A stretch of 59,525 bases of DNA from an uncultured Victivallales bacterium. Lineage in GTDB: Bacteria; Verrucomicrobiota; Lentisphaeria; Victivallales; UBA1829. A program made the position numbers and the translations under genes. This document shows, one piece after another, positions 33,520 to 42,213 of this stretch. The stretch covers positions 1 to 59,525 of the forward strand of contig CAKUJH010000021.1 of assembly GCA_934661375.1 (NCBI GenBank), written 5' to 3'. The stretch's first letter is position 1, and each line of letters begins with the position of its first letter. The notes below the pieces were generated by a model. The model had not been told where the DNA came from, searched no databases, and saw only the letters and a list, made by a program, of their open reading frames with translations.

Positions 33520-35196
33520 TCAATACTGCAGAACCGCAAAGCCGTCTTTATGACCCGGCCAGGATGTCTCCACTTTCCGCGGTTCCGGCAGGTTGGCTTT
33601 CAGATGCGGCAGCTCCTTGATTTTGGAAACCAGCACCAGCGTTTTGTTTTCCTGTTTCACTTTCTGATACAGCGCTTTCAGTTCATCCATATTCTGAATG
33701 AACTGATCCTGTGCTTCCGGATAAGAAAGTCCATAGGCGATTTCATTGCGTCCGGCAAACAGTTTTACTTTGCTGCTCCTGAACGACCAGCAGACATCCT
33801 GGAACGGGCGCGGGGAGGTGACAATGACCAGATTTTCCTTCGGCAGCCGCTTCGCCGCTTCTTCCAGAAAACAGATCGGAGCTTTCTTTTCCCGGATGAT
33901 TGATGGGAAAATACAGTTTGTCCCGATCAGGACCGGCAGCATACTGACCAGGAACAGGAACAGTTTGGTGTAACTGGTTTTGGCGCCCCATGCCAGATAG
34001 AGAACCAGCATACACATGAGAGCCACCACCGCCAGAAGCAGCAGCTGCCGCCAGTCCTCCGCAAGAAACAGCGGCTGCGGGAATCCGGTCAGCGCATTGA
34101 CGGTCATGACCACGGCCGTACCCGGAAATCCGATCGCCAGGACCAGCAGTGTCAGATGAAACGCGCGTTCCCGTTTTTCTTCCACGAAGAATTTTTCCAA
34201 TGCCGCGGCGAACAGGATGGAGGCCGGCGCAAAACACGGCAGGATATAGGTTGCCAGTTTTCCGCTGGAACAGGAGAAAAACAGAAACGGCAGTACCACA
34301 GCACAGCAGCAGAATTTCAGCAGGGAAGAATTTTTCACCTGCCGGTACAGCGTTCTGCAGATATTCGGAACCATCAGCACCCACGGCGCAATGCCGCCGA
34401 TGAAAACCGGAAAGAAATAAAAGAAATGGTTGGAGTGCTGCGCTTTTTCCTGTCCGAAGAAACGGTTGATGTGTTCCACGAAAAAGAAATAATGCCAGAA
34501 ATCCGGTTCCTGCTGGTGGATGGCGATGCCCCATGGCAGAACGGTCAGCACTGCGCCCAGCAGCGGCAGCCACGGCGTCGTGAACAGCAGTTTCCATTTC
34601 CGCTCCCACAGCAGGTACGGCACAATGGTTACCACCGGAACCGCAAATGCGATGAACCCTTTGGTCAGGAATGCCAGACCGCAGAAAATTCCGCACAGGA
34701 ACAGCAGTCCGCACCGGCGCGGCACAGATACCTGATTCTGTACGGCAAAGAAATATGCCGCCATTGCCGCCGTGACGAAAAAGGTCAGGAACATATCTGT
34801 AATTGCCACGGTTCCAAGAACATAAACAAACGGAAGTGTGGCGAAGATTCCCGTGCCGAGCAGTGCGGTCCGCCGTTCATAATAATGAGACATCAGCAGG
34901 AACACGATCCAGGCGGTTCCGAGCATGGCAAGCATACAGGGCAGCCGCAGAGCGAAACGGTTCATTCCGAACAGCTTGAAAGATGCGGCGAAACACCAGT
35001 AGCTCAACGGGGTCTTTTCAAAATAACGCACGCCGTTCAGCCGCGGCGAAATGTAATTGCCGGTTTCAATCATTTCGCGCGGAACTTCCGCATAACGGGA
35101 TTCATCCGGATTCAGCATCGGGCGTCCGCCGATCGGCAGAATGTAAACCGTCAGCGTTATGACCGCAAGGATGACATACCAATACCACTTCTTCAT
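33520..35196 (-). CDS. arnT: ArnT-like GT39/GT83 family lipid glycosyltransferase, 558 aa
   Basis: Integral membrane transferase that moves L-Ara4N from undecaprenyl phosphate to lipid A at the periplasmic face of the inner membrane. The first periplasmic loop has the key acidic motif LNPDESRYAEVPREM (Asp-Glu), and YFEKTPLSYWCFA follows, both typical of ArnT. About twelve membrane helices precede a soluble C-terminal domain. Length is close to the E. coli enzyme (550). It is the last gene of the arn operon, 42 bases after arnD, before a strong terminator. Confidence 0.92.
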   Translation of the reverse strand: MKKWYWYVILAVITLTVYILPIGGRPMLNPDESRYAEVPREMIETGNYISPRLNGVRYFEKTPLSYWCFAASFKLFGMNRFALRLPCMLAMLGTAWIVFLLMSHYYERRTALLGTGIFATLPFVYVLGTVAITDMFLTFFVTAAMAAYFFAVQNQVSVPRRCGLLFLCGIFCGLAFLTKGFIAFAVPVVTIVPYLLWERKWKLLFTTPWLPLLGAVLTVLPWGIAIHQQEPDFWHYFFFVEHINRFFGQEKAQHSNHFFYFFPVFIGGIAPWVLMVPNICRTLYRQVKNSSLLKFCCCAVVLPFLFFSCSSGKLATYILPCFAPASILFAAALEKFFVEEKRERAFHLTLLVLAIGFPGTAVVMTVNALTGFPQPLFLAEDWRQLLLLAVVALMCMLVLYLAWGAKTSYTKLFLFLVSMLPVLIGTNCIFPSIIREKKAPICFLEEAAKRLPKENLVIVTSPRPFQDVCWSFRSSKVKLFAGRNEIAYGLSYPEAQDQFIQNMDELKALYQKVKQENKTLVLVSKIKELPHLKANLPEPRKVETSWPGHKDGFAVLQY

Positions 35197-35238
35197 TTTT
35201 GCAGTACCTTTCGTACAGGGTTAAAAACAGCAGGGAAA

Positions 35239-36138
35239 TCAGCAGACCGGCTGACTGCTTTTCAAGGCAACCCAGCCTTCGCGTCCGGGAATTTCTCCCT
35301 TGATGATTTCGTATTTCGGCAGAGTTTCGATGTGTTCCGGCAGCAGATCGCCGGGAGCGTGGAAAGTAATTCCGCGTGCTTCCGCCATTTCCAGAAACCG
35401 TTCAAACATCGGAGCGCAGATGCCGCCTTCCGCTTCCGCATGAATGGTCAGCATGTTGTATCCGTTTTCGTTTGCGGATGCCAGCAGCCGTTCATTGTAA
35501 TTTTCGTTGGTCACACCGTTTTTGCCGAGCATTTCATCGTAAGTGGGCATGTTCAACGGCATTTGCGGCGTTTTCAGCGTTTTGCCGCCGACGACCGGAA
35601 GGAAAATGCCGGAGCCGCGACAGTCGCTGTTGTACCGGAACGGAAATTTTTCCTTGACCGCCAGGGCGGCGGGTTCGCACCGCCAGCCGGGAACTGCCGA
35701 ACAGGTCGGGGCTTTGCCGGTTGCCCGTTCGAGTTCCTCAAACGCCATGCGCAGATGTTTTTCGATCTGCTCATTGCCCATCCGGTCGATGTGCGCCTGC
35801 CACGCATGGTGATCCCAGGCGTGAACCCCGATTTCATGTCCGGCGTCGGAACATGCCTTGATGACCGGTCCCAGATGTCTGGCAATCCGGGGTCCGGGCC
35901 ACATGGTTCCCATCAGGAGAATGTCCAGCCCGTACAGGCTTGCCGCTTTGGTGCGGAGCATCTTCCACAGGAAAGCCGGTTTCAGCAGCCGCCAGAGATG
36001 ACGTCCCATGTTGTCCGGTCCGGCGGAAAAGAAGAATGCCGCCCGGATTCCGTGTTTGTCCAGAATCCGGCACAGGGCGGGGACGCCGTCGCGGGTTCCG
36101 CGGTAGGTGTCCACATCGACTCGGAGTGCGATCTTCAT
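35239..36138 (-). CDS. arnD: 4-deoxy-4-formamido-L-arabinose-phosphoundecaprenol deformylase, 299 aa
   Basis: Polysaccharide-deacetylase (NodB/CE4) fold enzyme that removes the formyl group from undecaprenyl-phosphate-L-Ara4FN. LRVDVDTYRGTRDGVPALC at the N-terminus and the HEIGVHAWDHHAWQAH metal-binding segment identify ArnD. Length equals E. coli ArnD (296). It overlaps arnA by four bases (ATGA) and precedes arnT. Confidence 0.95.
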   Translation of the reverse strand: MKIALRVDVDTYRGTRDGVPALCRILDKHGIRAAFFFSAGPDNMGRHLWRLLKPAFLWKMLRTKAASLYGLDILLMGTMWPGPRIARHLGPVIKACSDAGHEIGVHAWDHHAWQAHIDRMGNEQIEKHLRMAFEELERATGKAPTCSAVPGWRCEPAALAVKEKFPFRYNSDCRGSGIFLPVVGGKTLKTPQMPLNMPTYDEMLGKNGVTNENYNERLLASANENGYNMLTIHAEAEGGICAPMFERFLEMAEARGITFHAPGDLLPEHIETLPKYEIIKGEIPGREGWVALKSSQPVC

Positions 36139-38123
36139 TTTTTGCAGAACTCACCGGATTCGACCGCCTGACGCAGGAAGAAGTCCAGCGTCATGGCAAC
36201 GGAATCTTCCAGTTTCACAACCGGTTTCCAGCCGACGTAACGTGCGGCGTTGCGGATGCTCGGTTTGCGGTGCTGGACGTCCTGATATCCTTTGCCGTAG
36301 AACGAACCGCTTTCCACCAGTTTATATCCGGCGAAGGGCGGGAATTTCTTGCGCAGCGGATGTTTGTCAAACTGTTTGACCAACATTTCCGCCAGTTCCT
36401 TGATGCTGGCTTCGTTGGCGGGACAGCCGATGTTGATGATTTTGCCGTCGCATTTGCCTTCTTTGTTTTCAATGATGCGGAACAGGCATTCGATACCGTC
36501 GGTAACGTGCGTGAAGCAGCGTTTCTGTTCGCCGCCGTCGATCAGCTGAATCGGGGTTCCCTGCACCAGATTCAGAATCAGCTGGGTGATGGCGCGGGAA
36601 CTGCCGATACGGGCGGAGGAAAGACTGTCGAGCTTCGGTCCCATCCAGTTGAACGGACGGAACAGCGTGAAGCGGAGCTGTCCTTTGGCGCCGTATGCCC
36701 AGATCACACGGTCGAGCATCTGCTTGGAACAGGAATAAATCCAGCGCTGCATCCGGATCGGACCGGTGATCAGCGGAGAGTTGTCTTCATCGAAACTTTC
36801 ATCCGTGCACATGCCGTACACTTCGGAAGTGGACGGGAAGATGATGCGTTTGTGATACTTCACGCAGTAACGGACGATCCGGAGGTTTTCCTCGAAGTCC
36901 AGTTCGAACACGCGGAGCGGATTGCGGGTGTATTCGATCGGCGTGGCAATTGCCACCAGCGGCAGAACCACATCGCATTTGCGGACATGGTATTCGATCC
37001 ATTCGCGGTTGATGGTAATATCACCTTCAAAGAAATGGAAATCCGGATGTTTCAGCAGATCGGAAATGTAATTGCTCCGCAGGTCCATGCCGTAGATTTC
37101 GTAATTGCCGTCCGCGAGCAGACGTTCACTGATGGCACTGCCGATGAAGCCGTTGACGCCGAGGATCAGCACGCTGGTTTTGCGGCGCACCGAAGGACGG
37201 TTGCTGGATGCGAAAGTCATTTTTTCCACCATTTTCGCATCCAGAGCCAGCTGTTCGCCGGAGCAGTAGAGACCGCCTTCCGCCTGGGCGAAGTCCACTT
37301 TCAACGCGCCTTTGCCGCAGGCAATGGTCAGCGGCGCGGTGGCAAGAATGGTCCCCGGCGCGGCTTTCCCGGCTGCCTTGACTTCGGAAACCTGCCAGAA
37401 AATATATTTCTTTTCGCCGAGGAATGCGAATGAGCCCGGATACGGACGGGTTACAGCGCGCACCAGATTACGGATTTCTGCCGCACTTTTCGTAAAATCA
37501 ATCACGCCGTCCGCGGGTTTGCGTCCGCCGTAATACGTGGCTTTTTCATCATCCTGACGGATCCCTTTGAGCGTGCCTTTTTTCAATTTCGGCAGAGCTT
37601 TTTTGAGCAGGACCGCCGCGGCTTTCGCTGCCTTTTCATGCACATCCAGTGCAGTGTCGGCGGCGGCGACGGCAAATTTTTCCTGCGCCAGAATATCTCC
37701 GGCATCCGGTTTTTCGGTCATGTAATGCAGCGTGACACCGGTCTCTTTTTCGCCGTTGAGAACCGCCCAGTTGATCGGGCAGCGTCCGCGGTATTTCGGC
37801 AGCAGGGAGCCGTGCAGATTGATTGCGCCCTTTTTCGGAATGGCGAGCAGTTCCCTGCCGAGCATATTGCGGTAGTAGAACGAGAAGATGAAATCCGGTT
37901 TCATCGCGCGGATCCGTTCGATCCACAGCGGGTGGTTCGGATCTTCCGGCGCGTACAGAGGAATGCCTCTTTCCGAAGCCAGTTCGGCCACAGAACGGAA
38001 CCAGATATTTTCATCGGGGTTGTCCGTATGGGTGAAAACACACTGAATTTCGATCCCGTTGTCCAGCAATGCCTGAATCCCTTCACAGCCGATGTTGTGA
38101 TAAGCAAATACAACAGCTTTCAT
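36135..38123 (-). CDS. arnA: Bifunctional UDP-Ara4N formyltransferase/UDP-GlcA oxidative decarboxylase, 662 aa
   Basis: The N-terminal half is a formyltransferase: the catalytic trio Asn 102, His 104 and Asp 140 lie in INLHGSLLPKYRG and EKPDAGDI, at the same numbers as E. coli ArnA. The C-terminal half is a short-chain dehydrogenase-type decarboxylase with GVNGFIGSAISERLL, the STSEVYG Ser/Glu segment, YSCSKQMLDRVIWAYG, and HRKPSIRNA with the conserved Arg. Both activities therefore look intact. Length 662 against 660 in E. coli. It is 42 bases after arnC and overlaps arnD. The aminotransferase ArnB that works between the two ArnA reactions is not in the operon. Confidence 0.96.
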   Translation of the reverse strand: MKAVVFAYHNIGCEGIQALLDNGIEIQCVFTHTDNPDENIWFRSVAELASERGIPLYAPEDPNHPLWIERIRAMKPDFIFSFYYRNMLGRELLAIPKKGAINLHGSLLPKYRGRCPINWAVLNGEKETGVTLHYMTEKPDAGDILAQEKFAVAAADTALDVHEKAAKAAAVLLKKALPKLKKGTLKGIRQDDEKATYYGGRKPADGVIDFTKSAAEIRNLVRAVTRPYPGSFAFLGEKKYIFWQVSEVKAAGKAAPGTILATAPLTIACGKGALKVDFAQAEGGLYCSGEQLALDAKMVEKMTFASSNRPSVRRKTSVLILGVNGFIGSAISERLLADGNYEIYGMDLRSNYISDLLKHPDFHFFEGDITINREWIEYHVRKCDVVLPLVAIATPIEYTRNPLRVFELDFEENLRIVRYCVKYHKRIIFPSTSEVYGMCTDESFDEDNSPLITGPIRMQRWIYSCSKQMLDRVIWAYGAKGQLRFTLFRPFNWMGPKLDSLSSARIGSSRAITQLILNLVQGTPIQLIDGGEQKRCFTHVTDGIECLFRIIENKEGKCDGKIINIGCPANEASIKELAEMLVKQFDKHPLRKKFPPFAGYKLVESGSFYGKGYQDVQHRKPSIRNAARYVGWKPVVKLEDSVAMTLDFFLRQAVESGEFCKK

Positions 38124-38165
38124 TTTTTACTCCTCCGTGTTTCAGTAATATTTTTTGAATGCAGA

Positions 38166-39128
38166 TCAATTTTCTTTCTTTTCGCCTTCGATGACTTTTT
38201 CAATGTAGAACTGCGGACGTCCGCGGGCGTTCAGATGAATTTTGCCGATATATTCTCCGAGCAGTCCCATTCCGGCAAACTGCGCTCCGATGAACACAAA
38301 CAGAATCGCGAACATGGTGAATACGCCGTACTGTCCCCAGCTGGCGTCGTTGATGCGGGTCATTACAAAAATGTAAATGCCGAACAGGATGCCCAGCAGG
38401 GAAATCAGGAAGCCGAGGAACGTCAGCATCCGCAGCGGGAAAGTGGATGTTCCGGTCAGCAGATCGTATTGGAGCGCAATCAGTTTGAGCATGGAATATT
38501 TCGATTCCCCGGCGGCGCGTTCCGCGTGTTTGACCATTACTTCCGTGGATTTCCGGGCGAAGGACATCGCCAGCATCGGAATGAATTTGCCCTGTTCATG
38601 GCAATCCAGAATGGCGTTCACCACTGAGCGGTTGTAGCCGCGGAGCATACAGCCGTAGTCCGTCATAGTTTTGCCGCGCGTCAGACGCCGCACCATCAGG
38701 TTGACGGTTTTGCTGGCGAGCTTGCGGAAAAGAGTGTCCTGACGGTTTTCCCGGATGGAGCCGACCACATCATAACCTTCTTCCAGTTTCTCGACCAGTT
38801 TGTGAATTTCTTCCGGCGGATTCTGCAGATCAGCGTCCATCGTGATCATGTATTTCCCGCGTGCTTTGGACAACCCGGCAGTGACTGCGGCGTGCTGTCC
38901 GAAATTGGTGGAAAGGATGACTCCGATGATTTTGCCCGGATATTTCCGCGCAGCTTCTTCGATGAGTTCGGCGGAGCGGTCTTTGCTGCCGTCATCGACC
39001 AGAAGGATTTCATAGGATTGAGGCAGTTTGTCGCAGGCCGCAATACAGCGTTCGACCAGTTCCGGCAGATTCAGTTCCTCGTTGTAAACGGGGATGACGA
39101 CGGAAACCGCAGGTTTGTTTTCTTCCAT
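38166..39128 (-). CDS. arnC: Undecaprenyl-phosphate 4-deoxy-4-formamido-L-arabinose transferase, 320 aa
   Basis: GT2 glycosyltransferase with two C-terminal membrane helices that attaches L-Ara4FN to undecaprenyl phosphate. AVSVVIPVYNEELNLPEL opens the GT-A fold; MDADLQNPPEEI holds the metal-binding DxD-type motif; and two helices near the C-terminus (TFPLRMLTFLGFLISLLGIL and VFTMFAILFVFIGAQFAGMG) fit ArnC. The frame opens at 39212, but the ATG at 39128 gives the E. coli length (322) and lies after the promoter. It heads the arn operon. Confidence 0.93.
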   Translation of the reverse strand: MEENKPAVSVVIPVYNEELNLPELVERCIAACDKLPQSYEILLVDDGSKDRSAELIEEAARKYPGKIIGVILSTNFGQHAAVTAGLSKARGKYMITMDADLQNPPEEIHKLVEKLEEGYDVVGSIRENRQDTLFRKLASKTVNLMVRRLTRGKTMTDYGCMLRGYNRSVVNAILDCHEQGKFIPMLAMSFARKSTEVMVKHAERAAGESKYSMLKLIALQYDLLTGTSTFPLRMLTFLGFLISLLGILFGIYIFVMTRINDASWGQYGVFTMFAILFVFIGAQFAGMGLLGEYIGKIHLNARGRPQFYIEKVIEGEKKEN

Positions 39129-39177
39129 GTTCCGGCTGACTTTCTGTTTTAGTTGATCGTATTTTAGTTTACAGCAT

Positions 39178-39205
39178 AATATACGTGCCTTGCAGAGAAA
39201 ATCAA
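39178..39205 (-). promoter_or_regulatory. Promoter of the arn operon
   Basis: On the minus strand TTGATT (39200-39205), 16 bases, TATATT (39178-39183). No PmrA- or PhoP-type box was recognised nearby. Confidence 0.45.
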
Positions 39206-39316
39206 AGCGCAACCGGCAAAAAGCCCGTTTTTTATGGCAGAAAAAATGGCGTAACTCCTTGAATTTTCACCTGCGGACGCCAAGATTATTTCTTGTTCAT
39301 GTTGCCGTTTCTGCAC

Positions 39317-39350
39317 AAAAAAACAGCGGTACGGAAAATCCGGACCGCTG
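39317..39350 (-). terminator. Terminator of the XRE-cupin gene
   Basis: On the minus strand CAGCGGT pairs with ACCGCTG around a short CCGGATTTTCCG inner stem-loop, followed by seven T. Confidence 0.85.
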
Positions 39351-39385
39351 CAGCCGTTTCATTCTTTATTTTCGGGTTTGCTGCA

Positions 39386-39988
39386 TCAGAAGCTGATGGA
39401 TTCGGATTTGTTTGTTTCCCCGGCGGAACGGGTTTGCACCGGATACAGAGCCGTAATCAGCCTTGCCTTGCGGTCCTTCTCGCAGTAGCCGCGGACTTTG
39501 GTTCCGGCGGGAACATAGAAAGCGTCGCCGGCGTTCAGGGTGGTCGGCGGCTCATTGTCGATTTCCAGCACAAGTTCTCCGGAAATGACATATCCGGTGA
39601 AATCACTTTCAAAGACTTCGAATGCCGGCAGTTCTTTTCCCGGAAAATAGTTTTCATCCATCAGCTCGATCCTGATGTCTTCCTGATGCGGCAGCAGCAG
39701 CGTGTATTCGCGGTCGGAGTCCGCAGCGGTCTGCATTCCGGATTTTCGGAAAATATACTGATTCGCCTGACTGCCCTGGTCGTTGAAGAAGTCATAGAAA
39801 TTGGAATCCAGCGCCGTCAGTATTTTCCGGAGCATGGCAAGCGTGGGGGAGACGGCATCTTTTTCAATGGCGGAGAGATAGCTCACGGAAACATCGGCTG
39901 TGCGGGACAGCTGCCGCAGTGAAATATTGCTTCTCTGCCGAAGATTCCGGATCCGTGCGCCTACGCATATATCATTTTGCTTGGTCAT
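39386..39988 (-). CDS. XRE-family regulator with C-terminal cupin, 200 aa
   Basis: Helix-turn-helix at residues 8-65 (ISLRQLSRTADVSVSYLSAI) and a small-molecule-binding cupin at about 95-185 (FTGYVISGELVLEIDNEPP, LNAGDAFYVPAGTKV). This architecture usually senses a metabolite and represses or activates a neighbouring operon. It is divergent from the isomerase-like gene at 40145. A GAACAC motif lies in its own promoter and a GAACACGTGTTC palindrome lies just downstream of the neighbour's -10 box, so it likely represses both. AAAGGA precedes the ATG. Confidence 0.92.
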   Translation of the reverse strand: MTKQNDICVGARIRNLRQRSNISLRQLSRTADVSVSYLSAIEKDAVSPTLAMLRKILTALDSNFYDFFNDQGSQANQYIFRKSGMQTAADSDREYTLLLPHQEDIRIELMDENYFPGKELPAFEVFESDFTGYVISGELVLEIDNEPPTTLNAGDAFYVPAGTKVRGYCEKDRKARLITALYPVQTRSAGETNKSESISF

Positions 39989-40015
39989 AGTCTTCCTTTG
40001 TTCTGTTTGTTATAT

Positions 40016-40044
40016 AATATAGAACACTATCGACAGAAAAGCAA
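40016..40044 (-). promoter_or_regulatory. Promoter of the XRE-cupin gene with operator half-site
   Basis: On the minus strand TTGCTT (40039-40044), 17 bases, TATATT (40016-40021). GAACAC at 40022-40027, between the boxes, is one half of the palindrome found at 40114-40125. Confidence 0.55.
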
Positions 40045-40074
40045 GTATTTTTTTTGTTTTTTCATTTTTGCCTA

Positions 40075-40103
40075 TTGACAAACGAACAGAAATATATTAT
40101 AAT
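40075..40103 (+). promoter_or_regulatory. Perfect-consensus sigma70 promoter of the isomerase-like gene
   Basis: TTGACA (40075-40080), exactly 17 bases, TATAAT (40098-40103). A perfect-consensus promoter normally needs a repressor to be controlled, which the neighbouring operator would provide. Confidence 0.85.
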
Positions 40104-40113
40104 ATATGATAAC

Positions 40114-40125
40114 GAACACGTGTTC
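40114..40125 (+). promoter_or_regulatory. Palindromic operator GAACACGTGTTC
   Basis: A perfect 12-bp palindrome located about +4 to +15 from the predicted transcription start of the gene at 40145. The half-site GAACAC recurs in the divergent promoter and a GAACAG variant lies at 40084-40089. Probable binding site of the adjacent XRE-cupin regulator. Confidence 0.65.
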
Positions 40126-40144
40126 ACTAAAAAGGGAGACTGTT

Positions 40145-41947
40145 ATGCCTATCTATGAAAATCGCCGCAATGCTGAAAATCTGGTCCGGATTGCTCCGGA
40201 AGCATTGTCTCAGGTCAGACACGGTTTTGATGCCGGGCTGGATGCCCTTGCCGAGGCCGTCAGAACAAAGAACGCCTGCTGTCTGCTTCTGGACGGCTGG
40301 TACGGTATCGACTGGAAAACCATCGTACCTGCTCTGCAGAGCCGGCTGAACAATGCGAAGGCGCTGTCCTGCGCCTCCATTTATTATGACGCTGCAAAAC
40401 TTGCGGAGCTGAAAACGGAATGGATCACGGAAGATCCCTGTTTCGGCAAAGTCAACAATGTCGGCACTCTGGATGACTTCATTGATTCCGCCCGGCTCAA
40501 AGCATTCGAAGCAAGCTGTCCGGATGAATTCTGCATAGTGTACGGTCCGGGCGCGCTGAAATGTTTCCCGGACTGCAAAGACTCCGTGCGCTGTTATTTT
40601 GATATGACAGCCGATCCGATGCTCTGGCAGATGTGGAACGGCGAACTGATTCCATTCGGCTCCACGGAACCCCGCAAGGATTACGGCTGGAAAGAGTATT
40701 ACTATAATGATTTTTACGTGCTGCAGCGTCATAAAGCCGCCGAACTCGGCAAATGCGATTTCTACTGTGAGGCGGTCGAGACCAAAGAACTGACTCTCAT
40801 GCCGGAAAAAGTGTTTGAAGAAATTCTTGCGGTTCTGGCACGGCAGCCGATGAAACAGATCCGTACCTACTCGCCCGGTCCCTGGGGCGCATACCGCTAC
40901 CGTCAGCTCTGGGATATCCCCGGTCTGGAAAACAATGCGTGGAACCGTCTGGCGGGCGCCGACCTCAGTCTGCTGATCGAACTGGAGAACGGAGTCAAGA
41001 TCAATATTCCGAGCGTGGATCTGCTGATCGACAATGCGGCAGTCTTTGTCGGGGAATTTCCTGCCCGCGAGTATCCGGGACTGATCCCGGTGGAAATCTG
41101 GCTGGATGACGGTTATTTCCCGGACAAACAGCCTGCCGAACGCACCAGTATGCCGATTCACAATCACCCCGGCACGGAATATGTGAAACGGCATTTCAAT
41201 GAACCGCTCGGACGCTACGAAACCTATTATATTGTGGAAGCCTATCCCGGCGCCAACACCTGGATGGGATTCAACAACGACGCCTGCACGGAGGAATGGG
41301 ACACCCAGTGCCGCAAATCATGGAAAGAACAGAAAGCCATCCCGGACTGGAAAGAATACATTGCCAACTGGCAGACCAATGTCGGCGACCTGTTCCTGAT
41401 CCCCGAAGGCACGACCCACGGACACGGCGGCTATCAGATGGTTCTGGAAATGGACACCTGCGGCAATGCCGCCGGCGGCGAATATTCCTTCTTCGGATAC
41501 GATTTCATGCGTCCGACCTGGGACGACCGGAAAAAGACCATGACCGGCAAGCCCATGAAAATGCATCTGGAACGTTATTTTGAAATCGACAAAGGTTTCC
41601 GCGCCGACTGGGTGCAGAAGAATCTCCGGGCGCGGCCGGTGGTGATTGAATGGAATCAGGAGTATTCCCGTGACCGCTATACCACGCTGCCGCAGATGCC
41701 GTTTGAGATTGAACGGACGCACTTCACCAAACGCGCCGACGGCACAACGGAAGGCAAATACCTGCAGGCAGCCACGCTGACCGTCGGAACTTCGGTGGTG
41801 ATCCGGTCGAAGGCGCATCCGGAACGCTGCTGCCGGATCGAGCGTCTGCAGTGCGCCCTGATTCCCGCGGGTTTCGGTGATTATGAGATCATCAACGAGG
41901 ATGAAGGAGCTTCCACGGTCGTCATGTGGCGATTAAAACAGGGATGA
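40145..41947 (+). CDS. Class I phosphomannose-isomerase-like cupin protein with extra N-terminal domain, 600 aa
   Basis: The C-terminal half resembles type I mannose-6-phosphate isomerase. Likely metal ligands are His 339 and His 341 (PIHNHPGTEY), Glu 359 (GRYETYYIVEA) and His 425 (LFLIPEGTTHGHGGYQMVLE). The N-terminal part (about 1-240) resembles the extra domain of the roughly 600-residue PMI-like proteins of Bacteroidota, including YNDFYVLQRHK and SPGPWGAYRYRQ. No signal peptide. The substrate is probably a mannose- or lyxose-type sugar, supported by the D-lyxose isomerase further downstream, but may not be mannose 6-phosphate. The frame opens at 40106; GGGAG before 40145 decides the start. 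Confidence 0.72.
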   Translation: MPIYENRRNAENLVRIAPEALSQVRHGFDAGLDALAEAVRTKNACCLLLDGWYGIDWKTIVPALQSRLNNAKALSCASIYYDAAKLAELKTEWITEDPCFGKVNNVGTLDDFIDSARLKAFEASCPDEFCIVYGPGALKCFPDCKDSVRCYFDMTADPMLWQMWNGELIPFGSTEPRKDYGWKEYYYNDFYVLQRHKAAELGKCDFYCEAVETKELTLMPEKVFEEILAVLARQPMKQIRTYSPGPWGAYRYRQLWDIPGLENNAWNRLAGADLSLLIELENGVKINIPSVDLLIDNAAVFVGEFPAREYPGLIPVEIWLDDGYFPDKQPAERTSMPIHNHPGTEYVKRHFNEPLGRYETYYIVEAYPGANTWMGFNNDACTEEWDTQCRKSWKEQKAIPDWKEYIANWQTNVGDLFLIPEGTTHGHGGYQMVLEMDTCGNAAGGEYSFFGYDFMRPTWDDRKKTMTGKPMKMHLERYFEIDKGFRADWVQKNLRARPVVIEWNQEYSRDRYTTLPQMPFEIERTHFTKRADGTTEGKYLQAATLTVGTSVVIRSKAHPERCCRIERLQCALIPAGFGDYEIINEDEGASTVVMWRLKQG

Positions 41948-41954
41948 CCGGTTT

Positions 41955-41991
41955 GGACAGTTCCGGGAACCGGTGAATCCCGGAGCTGTCC
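41955..41991 (+). other. Strong hairpin between the isomerase-like gene and the next pseudopilin gene
   Basis: GGACAG and TCCGGGA on the left pair with TCCCGGA and CTGTCC on the right (13 pairs plus one T-G), loop of nine bases. There is no T run after it, so it is more likely an mRNA processing or stability element than a full terminator. Confidence 0.55.
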
Positions 41992-42052
41992 GGTCCGTAT
42001 AAAGAGAGGCAAGCCCGGAAAACATAACCGTATAGGATAAGGAGGAGCAAAA

Positions 42053-42213
42053 ATGAAGGACAGTCCGCATTGTTTTGTTCGGTGCTTTAAGCACAAGTCG
42101 TTGAATTTCACATTGATAGAACTCCTTGTGGTGATAGCCATCATCGCCATTCTGGCGGGAATGCTGCTGCCCGCGCTGAACTCCGCCCGCAACCGCGCCA
42201 GAATCATCAGCTG
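42053..42213 (+). repeat. Near-identical 161-bp pseudopilin leader, copy A
   Basis: Differs from 46543-46703 at about six of 161 positions, by eye, and then the two genes lose all similarity. The repeated block covers the start codon, leader, hydrophobic helix and the first turn. Confidence 0.9.

Noticed and set aside
33314..33523. 70-residue N-terminal extension of SpeA
   Set aside because: It would cross the arn terminator and the speA promoter, and the ATG at 33313 with GGGAGGA gives the normal SpeA length.
34156..36171. 671-codon open frame on the plus strand opposite arnT and arnD
   Set aside because: It spans two real genes with intact ArnT and ArnD motifs on the other strand and has no recognisable domain.
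35940..37433. 497-codon open frame opposite arnA
   Set aside because: ArnA on the minus strand keeps all catalytic residues; this frame is its antisense shadow.
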